From contig NC_134029.1 of NCBI RefSeq assembly GCF_964204645.1, forward strand, positions 10,842,850-10,902,849: 60,000 nucleotides of DNA. The letters are read 5' to 3'. Positions within the stretch are counted from its first letter, which is position 1. The number at the start of each line of letters is the position of its first letter. Below are positions 44,893 through 53,800 of this stretch, piece by piece. Below the pieces are notes generated by a model. The model did not search any database. It saw nothing but the letters and a program-made list of their open reading frames with translations, and had not been told where the DNA came from. Both the position numbers and the translations under genes were made by a program. The DNA is from Tubulanus polymorphus. Lineage: Eukaryota; Nemertea; Palaeonemertea; Tubulaniformes; Tubulanidae.

Positions 44893-46140
44893 ATGAGTGG
44901 GAGTTATATAAGTCCTTCGAAGATTTCTAGAATATCTAACGCTATTAAAGCAGAAAGATCACATCATATAATTACTCATAATCCTTCAAATATTAATCCC
45001 GATGAAACTTTATATGTTAGAATCCCTCGATTAACACAAAATACTTTTTATGTTCCAAACAGTATTTATTTATCAGCTGATATAAAAGTAATCGGTAATA
45101 ATAATAATTATGTTGTTGATAATGTTGGAAGATATTTGATTAAAAAGTTAACAATAAAGATTGGTCCAGAAACAGTTTTCTCATTAGATGATTATAATCT
45201 ATTTATGCATTATAAAGATTTATGGTTAACTAAAGAAAATAGAAATAATATGATATTTCAAGGCATCCAATCGGAAAACCAAAATAAATTAAGATCAGAA
45301 GCTAATAGCGCAATATTAACAAATGATGTAGATAAATTGATAAAAAGTATATATGGAAGCAAATATAAAATTCCATTAGACTTTGAATTGATAAATAATA
45401 ATGCACCTTTGTATAAATACGCAATTCAAGAAGATATTATATTTGAGATAACATTTGCTCCTGTAAATGAAATTGTAATATCTAGCGTTAATAAAGATAT
45501 GAGTTATAAATTATCGAATATATGTTTAGAATATGATACAGTAACTGATGAAAATATTTCAAGTATAATTCAAACTCAATACAATCAAGGATTTTCATTA
45601 TTATATGATTATATTGATAAATTTAAAACTGTAACTATTAATGCAAATGATGAAATAATTAACGAGAATATTAACTTTCCTAGAAGATCTATTTAAGGTA
45701 TATTAATATTTTTTACCATTGGAACGTATACTAATGGTGCAATAAATGTTGATAATTATTATAATCCTGAAATAACAAAAGTAGAAATAACTATCGAAGG
45801 TATAGCGAATAAAATATTTTGTCAAGGAATGAGAATGATTGATCAATGGGTAGAAATTAAAAAACATTTTATGAATGAAAAAGTAAAATCATTTGAAAAT
45901 TGTAACATTAATCAAATTGATTATTATACCGGTAATAAATATGCATTATGGTTAGATTTTAGAACAACAGAGGATAATTCATTACATGGTTCTGGAAAAA
46001 AACTACAGAACACTAAAGATGGAATACAATTATTCATGAAAAAGAATAAAGGAATCAAAAATTTTAAAATGCACATTTATATTATATCTGACGCGCAATT
46101 AAATATTGTAAATTCACAATTAGATAGTGTTATGTATTAA
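44893..46140 (+). CDS. Polinton major capsid protein, interrupted by an in-frame TAA
   Basis: The 415-codon frame is split by TAA at 45694-45696 (codon 268); the next 147 codons remain open in the same frame to 46140. N-terminal blocks ETLYVRIPRL, GRYLIKKLTIKIGPETVF and DYNLFMHYKDLWLTKEN, and C-terminal NPEITKVEITIEGIANKIF, are typical of the double jelly-roll capsid protein of invertebrate Polintons. It would form the hexon-like capsomers packaged by the ATPase at 47947. Polinton A has TAA at the corresponding site (22219-22221). ATG context GTTAAATAAATG. Confidence 0.88.
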
Positions 46141-46172
46141 AATTTTAACTTTAATAAAAAATCTTATATTAA

Positions 46173-47321
46173 ATGGAAGGTGGAATATATGAAATACAAT
46201 CTCCAAGTGAAATGATATCAGATATATATTATATATTACCTTATGATGAATACAGTAAGTATTTTGGAGATTACTTTAATCAATTCAAATATAGAATAAG
46301 TAAAATAGATAAGAATATTGAACCTAAAATAGAAGATAATATTGAACCTAAAATAGAAGATAAGAATGATATTGAATATAAAATAGAAGATAATATTGAA
46401 TCTAAAATAGAAGATAATGTTATACCTTCTACATCGAATTATGATATTGAATCAAAAAAGACAAATGAAAAATATTGTGACGTATGTAAACAGTATAAAA
46501 GTTATAAGAATTGGGCAACTCATCTTAATTCACTCAAGCATAAGAAAAATAAGAATAAGATTTTAAATGAATTGAATAATGATAGTGAAATTGATAATGA
46601 TAATGTTAAAGAAGATAAATATTGTGAAGAATGTGATAAATATATAAGTCGTAGTAATTTTTCAAAGCATAAATTAACACAGATACATTTGGATAATATA
46701 GAAAGAAATATATGTGAAAAGTGTAATGTTGTTGTATTACCTAAAGATAGAATTAAACATGATAATTCTTTTGAACATACAATAAAAGCTGCTGATTTAA
46801 ATTACCTTTATAGAGCACCAAGTGTATTTTTTGATATCGAAAATAATGATCATAGGAAATTATATAGATCAATTTTTATCGATTATGTAAGAAATAATCC
46901 AAAACAAGTATTATCAGATCTAAAAACTCGTCGGACGATTATAAAAATTTATCTAAATAATTATTGGAGTATACATTATTTCATAAAATTTAAAAATATA
47001 GATTTTTTAACAGAATTGAAAAAAGTTGCTGCTAATGATAATTATGATAATAAAAGTGATAACTTTGATGAAATAATTCAATACTACAGTTATGAAGATT
47101 TTTCACAGGATGTTATAAATAAAATAAGAAATGAAGCAAAAAATGAATATAAAAATATAAGTGAAGACAAATTAAACCAATATATTTATTTAACTTATGA
47201 ATTCTGGGTTAAGGGTTTGAACGGTAATAGTTATCATTTTAAACTATTAGGTGAAAGAAGATCGCAAGAATTAAGAGATGCATGGATCAAATTGTTTTCA
47301 GAATTAGAATCAGAAAAGTAA
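46173..47321 (+). CDS. Triple C2H2 zinc-finger protein, 382 residues, accessory
   Basis: Residues about 49-82 contain repeats of IExKIEDN. Three U1-like fingers follow: C102/C105/H117/H123, C151/C154/H166/H172 and C181/C184/H196/H202, all with a five-residue spacing between histidines, the same style as the polymerase N-terminus. The C-terminal 170 residues (WSIHYFIKFKNIDFLTEL, YEFWVKGLNGNSYHFKLLG) are not recognised. In Polinton A the same slot has one finger and an unrelated C-terminal part, so it is a variable cargo locus. Nucleic-acid binding is likely. Confidence 0.75.
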   Translation: MEGGIYEIQSPSEMISDIYYILPYDEYSKYFGDYFNQFKYRISKIDKNIEPKIEDNIEPKIEDKNDIEYKIEDNIESKIEDNVIPSTSNYDIESKKTNEKYCDVCKQYKSYKNWATHLNSLKHKKNKNKILNELNNDSEIDNDNVKEDKYCEECDKYISRSNFSKHKLTQIHLDNIERNICEKCNVVVLPKDRIKHDNSFEHTIKAADLNYLYRAPSVFFDIENNDHRKLYRSIFIDYVRNNPKQVLSDLKTRRTIIKIYLNNYWSIHYFIKFKNIDFLTELKKVAANDNYDNKSDNFDEIIQYYSYEDFSQDVINKIRNEAKNEYKNISEDKLNQYIYLTYEFWVKGLNGNSYHFKLLGERRSQELRDAWIKLFSELESEK

Positions 47322-47946
47322 TTTAAAATATGAATATAATACCCTTTGTGTCTTTATTGTCTTTAGTAGTTTAGTACTTTTAGTACATAAAGAATAAATC
47401 TTTATTTTATAAGTAGTGAATAAAATTATTTTTAAAACTACTAAACTACTAAAGACAATAAAGACATAAATATATATATAACACTGTTTCAATAATTATA
47501 TTTATTCATCTGATGGATTTTATATATTACTGTTTCAATAATTAAATCTATTTATTATATATATATCATAGATTTATCATTTATATATTTATTTTTCTAA
47601 GTACTAATTAAATAAAGATTTATTCTTTATGTACTAAAAGTACTAAAAGTACTAAAGATAATAAAGACATAACAAAACATATATAGATGTAATAAATATC
47701 ATAGATTTATTTATCTCACATATTTATTATATATATTTGATTCAGTAATGATAAATCTATGTGTGTTTGTTATGTCTTTATTATCTTTAGTAGTTTAGTA
47801 GTTCTATTTTATTTTTAAAGTATTAATAAAATAAAGATTTATTCTTTATGTACTAAAAGTACTAAACTACTAAAGATAATAAAGACATTAGGGGGAGGTA
47901 TATAATACATATCTAATACATATCTAATACATAGGTATACAAATAG
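47322..47946. repeat. Palindrome-rich spacer between convergent units
   Basis: CTTTAGTAGTTTAGTA and its complement TACTAAACTACTAAAG, with AATAAAGACAT / ATGTCTTTATT, occur in several direct and inverted copies (47345-47395, 47435-47467, 47614-47668, 47772-47805, 47832-47888). TATCTAATACATA repeats end the spacer at 47905-47935. AATAAA signals are present on both strands. It may serve as a two-way polyadenylation/termination region or as a replication structure; no ORF is supported. Confidence 0.6.
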
Positions 47947-48558
47947 TTATTTTATAAATTTATATTCATATGGAAATTGTAATCTCATAAGTAATTTGGA
48001 ACCTTTATTATTCTTTAATTTATTCATATATTCATCATGTAATTCAGGAGGTATAATTTGATTTTCTTCCAATGATTGTTGCATAGATTTTTTATCTTTG
48101 TTATAAAATAAAACTAGAAATCTTATATTCTCTCTAAAATCTTTCACAATTGAATTATATTTCTGATTTAAAACCCATGTTGTTATCCCAAAATGTCTAC
48201 CAGAGAAAGCTAAATAACATAACTCACTTTCTCTAATTTTAGAATCATGTAAATTTGCGCAATCATCAATAATAAATAATGTATTAGATCCTTTATAAAT
48301 ATCTAATGCAATTTTTATACAATTATCTAAATTTTCTTTTACTGTTTTAGGATCTAATATAATAAACTTTTTTATCTTAACTATGTCTCTATTATATGTT
48401 TTATTCATTTCATAAGTAGGGCAGAATAATATTATATTATCAAAATGATTCTTATAAATAGTTTCTAACAAATCTAATATGAAATGTGTTTTACCACAGT
48501 TTGTTACTCCAGTAACTAACATATTATGTGGTTCAAATATAAACAAATCTTTATTCAT
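47947..48558 (-). CDS. DNA packaging ATPase (FtsK/HerA type, A32-like)
   Basis: 203 residues. Walker A is GVTNCGKT (residues 17-24), Walker B is LFIIDDC (about 94-100), and ITTWVLNQ (about 125-131) is the sensor-like strand typical of viral genome packaging ATPases. It would pump element DNA into capsids built by the protein at 44893. It overlaps the integrase stop by eight bases, so the two are probably expressed from one leftward unit. ATG context AATAAATGAA. In Polinton A only its last 40 residues remain, fused to another gene. Confidence 0.92.
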   Translation of the reverse strand: MNKDLFIFEPHNMLVTGVTNCGKTHFILDLLETIYKNHFDNIILFCPTYEMNKTYNRDIVKIKKFIILDPKTVKENLDNCIKIALDIYKGSNTLFIIDDCANLHDSKIRESELCYLAFSGRHFGITTWVLNQKYNSIVKDFRENIRFLVLFYNKDKKSMQQSLEENQIIPPELHDEYMNKLKNNKGSKLLMRLQFPYEYKFIK

Positions 48559-49639
48559 TTATTCTTTTAATTTTACTAGATAAAATCCATTCATTAAATT
48601 TATCATCATATCCTTTATATTTCACCAGAGAATACTTTTTTCCTTTAAGAGTTTTTGTTTTCAATACCTTTTCTATTTTGTATTCTATTTCATCTGGATT
48701 TGGTACTAATGATAATTCTTGTTCATAAAAATAACCTAATATTTCTTCATCTTTTAAATCAAACAATTTATAAACAAATGGTTTAGTTAATATTATCTTT
48801 TTAATTTTAAATATTTCTTCAGTAAAATTAGGGGTATAACCTTTATAAAATGTTTTTCGATATTTAGAAATTCTAACATGTTGTCCTATTTTAAATTTAG
48901 GTTCACCGAAATCGTGTGTAACAAACGCACCATATAAATTATTCCAAACTATTTCTGAATTTTCTTCTTTTCTAGCTTGTATAGGTTTCATATTTATAGA
49001 ACTATGTTTACAATTATTATAACCTTTAACTAAATCATCTAATACATCGATATATTTGTATGTTTCATTAGCGGTGAAATATTTCCACATTCTAGTTTTC
49101 AATGTTTTATTAAATCTTTCTATAACAGATGCTTTTTTATCTGAATGTGTTGAAAAATATTCTACATCGTTATCAGATAATAGTTTTTTAAAATGTTTGT
49201 TATAAAATTCTTTACCTTCATCAAATTGTATTTTATCTGGGATAGCTTCTTTAAATATTAATTTGAAAGAATTTGTAACTTCTATACCAGTTTTATTTTT
49301 AATCGGGATACTCCATGCGTATCTACTGAATATGTCTATAACATTTAGTATCCAAAAATATTCTTTGTTATATTCTTCTAAGTTTTTCATATCAATTAAA
49401 TCAGCTTGCCATTGTTGGTCAATATATGAAACCATAACTTTTCTTGTTAAATATTTTTTATCCATCTTTTTATGAATTTGATATGTGGGTTGATTTTGTA
49501 ACCATGATTTTAATTCACTATGTTTTATTTTTTCTTTATCAGATTTAATTTTATTCCATAATTCTGAAACACTTGAATATGATACTTCACTTTCTGGGTT
49601 GTAATATAAATCTCTCAAATATTGTTCTTTTTTCATCAT
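48551..49639 (-). CDS. Retrovirus-type integrase with C-terminal chromodomain
   Basis: 362 residues. The rve core has D80 (WQADLIDM), D140 (IQFDEGKEF) and E174 (SVIERFNKTL), with 33 residues between the last two. The C-terminal part (about 318-358, KYSLVKYKGYDDKFNEWI) is a chromodomain, which in related integrases can guide insertion to modified histones. It joins the terminal repeats to target DNA and makes the 6-bp duplications seen at both Polintons. The frame is intact. Polinton A has lost this gene. Confidence 0.95.
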   Translation of the reverse strand: MMKKEQYLRDLYYNPESEVSYSSVSELWNKIKSDKEKIKHSELKSWLQNQPTYQIHKKMDKKYLTRKVMVSYIDQQWQADLIDMKNLEEYNKEYFWILNVIDIFSRYAWSIPIKNKTGIEVTNSFKLIFKEAIPDKIQFDEGKEFYNKHFKKLLSDNDVEYFSTHSDKKASVIERFNKTLKTRMWKYFTANETYKYIDVLDDLVKGYNNCKHSSINMKPIQARKEENSEIVWNNLYGAFVTHDFGEPKFKIGQHVRISKYRKTFYKGYTPNFTEEIFKIKKIILTKPFVYKLFDLKDEEILGYFYEQELSLVPNPDEIEYKIEKVLKTKTLKGKKYSLVKYKGYDDKFNEWILSSKIKRINE

Positions 49640-49642
49640 ATT

Positions 49643-50068
49643 TTAATCCATTAATAATATTTTAGATTTATTTTCATTTGATTTATGATTTGACTTATTT
49701 TCGGGTATGATAGGTTTACTGTCTGTACACGGATAACTAAGTTTCCGATTGTCATTGGAATCATCTTTATCATCAGATTTGAATTTTGATTTATATATTA
49801 CACCGGATAATATAATAACTGTTACTAATCCAATTGTAATATATAATTTATAATTACTTCCAGCATTAGAAGAATTAGATGGATTATTATTTGAATCAAT
49901 ACCACCGTGTGGGTGCTGTACGGCACCATCAGATAATTTCTGTGATTCATTTATATCAGTTAATTTCTTTTTCTTAGCTTTTTTTAATTCTGAAGATCTT
50001 TTACCTAATTCTCTTGCCCATATAATTTGTTTCTCGGATCTAGGCTTCTTCTTAACGCTATCACTCAT
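49643..50068 (-). CDS. Basic single-pass membrane protein, 141 residues
   Basis: The basic N-terminus (KKKPRSEKQIIWARELGKRS, then KKAKKKKL) is of a kind found in several invertebrate Polintons. One membrane segment spans about 75-92 (LYITIGLVTVIILSGVIY), followed by a polar, lysine/asparagine-rich tail. The N-terminus could bind DNA and the helix anchor it to membrane. It lies three bases upstream of the integrase start; ATG context AAATAAATGAG. Confidence 0.75.
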   Translation of the reverse strand: MSDSVKKKPRSEKQIIWARELGKRSSELKKAKKKKLTDINESQKLSDGAVQHPHGGIDSNNNPSNSSNAGSNYKLYITIGLVTVIILSGVIYKSKFKSDDKDDSNDNRKLSYPCTDSKPIIPENKSNHKSNENKSKILLMD

Positions 50069-50641
50069 TTATTTTTGTTTTGATTCATTTTCTGTTTCGA
50101 TGTTTGGTTGTAGTACAGCGTCATCTGTTTCATTCTTACCTGATTTATATTCCATAGGTTTGATGTTCGAAAATGTTATGACGCCAGTAGAAATTAATGT
50201 CATAACCGATCCTAATTGAAATGAAGCATATCCAACCCATTTTTGTAATTCAGTCATAACTAAATAGTCATTTTTCAAATCATTATATAATTTATTTTCA
50301 TCATCAATTGGTATTAACTGGTTACATAATTTTGAATAACATTTGACAATACCATCTGAAATAGAATCATTTATTCTAGCTAATCGAGCTTCTTCATAAA
50401 TCTTAAAATATTTTATTACTTTATCGGGTTTCATAGCATCTAATTCTTGAAAAGTAATGATTCTATTTAAAAACTCATTAGTTTTTCCACCGGCAATCAA
50501 TAGTTCTATATGGTGCTTACAATATAAATAGTATTCATAATCTATAGAATTAGAAACAACTGTATCTTTATTATCACTAATACCTAAATCATCTAATGTC
50601 TTTTCAATATCAATATTATTCTTACTCGATTTCTTTGACAT
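50069..50641 (-). CDS. Unknown Polinton protein, 190 residues
   Basis: A charged N-terminus is followed by helical sequence (YLYCKHHIELLIAGGKTNEF, QELDAMKPDKVIKYFKIYEE) and a weakly hydrophobic stretch near 135-157 (WVGYASFQLGSVMTLISTGV). Its stop directly abuts the start of the next leftward gene, which supports co-expression. No domain is recognised. ATG context AAATAAATGTC. Confidence 0.72.
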   Translation of the reverse strand: MSKKSSKNNIDIEKTLDDLGISDNKDTVVSNSIDYEYYLYCKHHIELLIAGGKTNEFLNRIITFQELDAMKPDKVIKYFKIYEEARLARINDSISDGIVKCYSKLCNQLIPIDDENKLYNDLKNDYLVMTELQKWVGYASFQLGSVMTLISTGVITFSNIKPMEYKSGKNETDDAVLQPNIETENESKQK

Positions 50642-51410
50642 TTATTTCAGAGAAATTTAATAAGAATAGTATTATAAGTATTCTTCAAATGATACTAGTA
50701 TCTCTTTAGGTTAATACTAAATTGACTAGGTTAGTTAAAGTTAAAGAATTTCTATTCAAATCTATTCAAAATCTATTCAATCTAATGTCAATTAGAATTA
50801 CCAAAAGAAAATATTGAAAATATGATAGAATTGACTAGCTAGTTGAAGTTATTGTTTTTTTATTATATTTTATTTAAATTAGGATTTAATATCTCACTAC
50901 TATTGTCTATCTATAGGAGCGGTAACTATAACTGTCCAGATAAGTCATTTCGGATCCTCGATATCAAATCCTCAACTGAAAATAAATTCAAAGAAACGAC
51001 TGGTGGAAATCTTATTTCATAAACAGATATATTTATTATGTAAATTTTAGCGATCGATAATAGAACAATGGAGAACAATAGAAATGCGGTCCAATCGGAC
51101 CGGTTATTGCGCAATACACAGTTATATTTTTATTCTAACAACGATTAATAATAGAACAATGGAGAACAATAGAAATGCGGTCCAATAGGACCGGTTATTG
51201 CGCAATACCTAGTTAACAGTAAACTATCAATACAGAACAACCGCCGCCATTAACAACGATCAATAATAGAACAATAGAGAACAATAGAAAAGCGGTTCAA
51301 TCGGACCGGTTATTGCGCAATACTTAGTTAACAGTAAACAATACAATATTAAAACAGATATATACAACATTTTTTGATATCTATATTACAAAGACCTTCA
51401 GTGTTATAAT
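50642..51410. repeat. Iteron-like array with two dyads (core 51052-51335)
   Basis: Three units each hold AATAATAGAACAA, GGTCCAATCGGACC (51088-51101, 51179-51192, 51294-51307, the last as GGTTCAATCGGACC) and the perfect palindrome TATTGCGCAATA (51105-51116, 51196-51207, 51311-51322). Spacing between units is 91 and 115 bp. It lies between leftward genes, is more GC-rich than its surroundings, and has no counterpart in Polinton A because of the deletion. A replication origin or regulatory-protein array is possible. The remaining part, 50642-50930, is AT-rich with TCTATTCAAA repeats and no gene. Confidence 0.7.
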
Positions 51411-51713
51411 TTATAATTTTGTCCAGAATTCTTTAATTACTGGATTGTTTCCAATCATTTCTTCAATTTCTGGTAAATGTCTTACTACTTCACTAAATGC
51501 TAATCCTAATATTTTGAATTTTTCATATTTTATTAATCTACCTACTCTTCTCAGTTTTCTTTCAAAACCGGCACTGATATCTCCACTCATTTTCTTAGTT
51601 TTCGATTCTTTGAGTCCCAACAGCAATTTAAGTCGCGTTGCTGGTAATTTTGGTAATTGTAGTTCGCGCGGTAATTGTTTATTATGTATTACATTACTCA
51701 GAGTTTTCACCAT
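51411..51713 (-). CDS. Unknown basic protein, about 100 residues
   Basis: I start at the ATG at 51713, which overlaps the stop of the upstream 56-codon ORF (ATGGTGA), an arrangement suited to coupled expression or to one frameshifted gene. It is basic, with LPATRLKLLLGLKESKTKKM and ERKLRRVGRLIKYEKFKILG, and ends EMIGNNPVIKEFWTKL. No family is recognised. Confidence 0.55.
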   Translation of the reverse strand: MVKTLSNVIHNKQLPRELQLPKLPATRLKLLLGLKESKTKKMSGDISAGFERKLRRVGRLIKYEKFKILGLAFSEVVRHLPEIEEMIGNNPVIKEFWTKL

Positions 51714-51877
51714 TTCTTGATGATAGTCCAAATGTTCTTATAATTTTCTGAAGTTTGTTCGTCAATTACGAGAGTTTCATCCTCCATTTCTATTGATTCC
51801 TGAGTTTCACTATCTATCGTTTCTGGTTCCTCATCCGTTGGTTGACTTGGAATTTCTGGTTGATCTCTGAATTCCAT
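51707..51877 (-). CDS. Small acidic ORF, 56 residues
   Basis: It starts at ATG 51877 in the element-style context TTAAAATGG and is strongly acidic (SQPTDEEPETIDSETQESIE). It ends where the next ORF begins, in another frame. Either it is the N-terminal part of one frameshifted protein with 51411-51713, or a separate small gene. Confidence 0.5.
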   Translation of the reverse strand: MEFRDQPEIPSQPTDEEPETIDSETQESIEMEDETLVIDEQTSENYKNIWTIIKKW

Positions 51878-52289
51878 TTTAATCTAAAAGATATCGTGAA
51901 AATGAATTACTGTACTTAAATATGTTTAAAGGTTTCCCTACTTCATAATAACTACAAAAAACGGTACTTACATTTAGATTTAGAACTGTAAACTGTGTTT
52001 TGAGAGAGAATATCCAATACGTACTATGTATGTGAATGTTGATTTCTAACTGCCGACGTGGCGCACGTTCAACCAAACTAATTACTTCTGCATGTTTGCC
52101 TGGATTGTAACAGATGTTCCTTTGTGATTAATCCTTTTCAACTGAAATAGCACCTTCGATCAATATTCAAATGAGGTGCGCCCCATTCAACTGAATATGA
52201 AATACGGCACAGATGTTTTTGTAAACAACCTAATGCAATTAAATATAGGTGGTTTGACATAGATCGAGAGTAACCGGTTTTCTAAGCAC
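51878..52289. other. Gap without recognisable gene in Polinton B
   Basis: AT-rich sequence between the HNH gene and the small acidic ORF. Codon-like structure is weak and no family match is seen. Confidence 0.5.
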
Positions 52290-52958
52290 TTAAGCTTCAA
52301 CGTATTTTTCATTATGTGTTGAATTCCATAATTCAACAAATGTCTTTGCTTTATCCAGTTGATCTAAATATAACTGTATATCTAGTTTATTAGATTTAAT
52401 AACATTTTCTTTCTTTTCAAGAGGCCTTAAATTTCTCCAACCCCAAATAAGTTTTTTATTGTATTCATCATTCATGTCAAATTTAGAAATCGGCAACACA
52501 TGATCAATATGAAAGTATTCACCATAATTATCTATATTCATTTTATCATCGAATTGATATATTATCCATGATTTGAGAAATTCATCTGAACAACCCAATA
52601 AATTAGATAATGTTTCTGAATGTGTTTCTTTATTGAATAATTTTGATACTTTAGATCTTAAGCATTGTTTCATTTTAAAATTAAAATCTGTTTGATATCT
52701 TTCTTTATGATAATTTCTATTATACACTTTAATATGTTCTAAATGATTTTCTTTCCATTGCTTATTTTTATCTTTGCGTGTTTCGGTATTATTTCTATAA
52801 TTTTGTTTGTCACTTAGTTTACTACAAGTTTTACAATAACTTTGCTTACCATCTTTCTGAGTTTTATAATTATAATATTCCGAGAGTTGTTTATTTATTT
52901 TACATTTAGAACATTTCTTATTGTTTATATTTATACCTTGTGATTGTTCTGGTTCCAT
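52290..52958 (-). CDS. Zinc-finger HNH endonuclease, 222 residues
   Basis: The N-terminus has a CxxC...CxxC zinc site (C16, C19, C42, C45). The middle is lysine-rich and helical. The C-terminal HNH core is YFHIDHVLPIS (H150, D152, H153) with WRNLRPLEKKENVIKSNK (N176 region), as in HNH nucleases of large DNA viruses. A short tail, FVELWNSTHNEKYVEA, is repeated in the neighbouring ORF at 53047. It could nick DNA in recombination, homing or replication. ATG context TATAATAAATGG. Polinton A retains only the zinc-finger part. Confidence 0.85.
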   Translation of the reverse strand: MEPEQSQGININNKKCSKCKINKQLSEYYNYKTQKDGKQSYCKTCSKLSDKQNYRNNTETRKDKNKQWKENHLEHIKVYNRNYHKERYQTDFNFKMKQCLRSKVSKLFNKETHSETLSNLLGCSDEFLKSWIIYQFDDKMNIDNYGEYFHIDHVLPISKFDMNDEYNKKLIWGWRNLRPLEKKENVIKSNKLDIQLYLDQLDKAKTFVELWNSTHNEKYVEA

Positions 52959-53046
52959 TTATTATACGTATTTTTACTAAATTGGTTAATAATTTTAGAA
53001 TCCTCTTCCATTTCTTCGACCAACGTCATCTTCATTTTCGTCTTTT

Positions 53047-53298
53047 TCATTCCTCGCTGCTTTTGATAAGTTGTTTCGATTCCTTGATATCAAATTCCTC
53101 AACGTATTGTTCATTATTTGGATCATTATTCCATAATTCAATAAATTTCTTTCCCTTTGTTAACTGTTCTGAATATAACTGTAAATATTCTAGTTTCAAT
53201 TTATTCTCTAAATGTGTTCTAGTTTTATTGTGTCTTGCTTTTTGGGATTTATCTATATCGATATTACATGTTGGGCAGTAGTACTTATTTGCTTCCAT
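53047..53298 (-). pseudogene. Chimeric ORF: polymerase zinc finger joined to an HNH-gene tail
   Basis: Residues 1-38 are identical to the polymerase N-terminus because they lie in the inverted repeat (53185-53298). From residue 39, LQLYSEQLTKGKKFIELWNN and NEQYVEE resemble the tail of the HNH protein at 52290-52958 (LYLDQLDKAKTFVELWN). It appears that expansion of the terminal repeat overwrote most of a second HNH-type gene, leaving an in-frame fusion of 83 residues. It could be expressed, as the promoter is the same as that of the polymerase. Confidence 0.75.
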
Positions 53299-53794
53299 TT
53301 TAATACTATATTTTTTATTAAAATTGATTTTAGAAGTTCAATGATTTAAATGTTATTCATATATATATGAATATTTTAAAAGTAATAGGGGTTTAGTTGT
53401 TTCATACCAAAGGTTTAATGATCGAGTTCATTAATAACATATATTAAAAGTAATTAAAAAACTATAATATATTTTCATAACCGCGTGCATTTCAGTTGAA
53501 TAATAGAATAATAGAATAATTATTATCATTTGAATATATTTGATTATTTGAATTTGTGTATTGTAATTAAATCAATTGGTCGCGGAGCGGAGCGGTAGCG
53601 AAGTGGAGCGACCAATTGATTTAATACAATATGCTTTTTATATTATTGATATCTTAGAATAAATATTTAGTTTTGATATAAAATGCACGCGGTTATGAAA
53701 ATATATTATAGTTTTTTAATTACTTTTAATATTTTGTTTTTTAATGGGCTCGACCTTTCGACCTTTGGTATGAAACAACTAAACCCCTATTACT
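53185..53794. repeat. Right terminal inverted repeat of Polinton B
   Basis: Inverted match to 34796-35394, with an 11-bp difference from a short TAATAGAA duplication near 53505-53520. The outer palindromic unit is 53381-53794; the dyad ATTCATATATATATGAAT lies at 53355-53372. Confidence 0.92.
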
Positions 53795-53800
53795 ATCGTT
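53795..53800. repeat. Target-site duplication of Polinton B, right (ATCGTT)
   Basis: Identical to 34790-34795 and directly after the terminal CCCTATTACT. Confidence 0.92.

Larger units (their letters stand above)
34796..53794 (+). mobile_element. Polinton B, nearly complete Maverick/Polinton (adintovirus-like) element
   Basis: It is 18,999 bp with inverted repeats of about 600 bp and a 6-bp target duplication. It encodes the diagnostic set: family B polymerase with protein-primed motifs, retrovirus-type integrase with chromodomain, packaging ATPase and major capsid protein. Around these are about a dozen conserved small, membrane or structural-type genes. Two transcription units converge at 47.3-47.9 kb. 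A recognisable adenovirus-type protease is not seen. The arms are still nearly identical, suggesting a fairly recent insertion or arm homogenisation. Damage: a frameshift in the polymerase and an in-frame TAA in the capsid gene. Confidence 0.95.
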
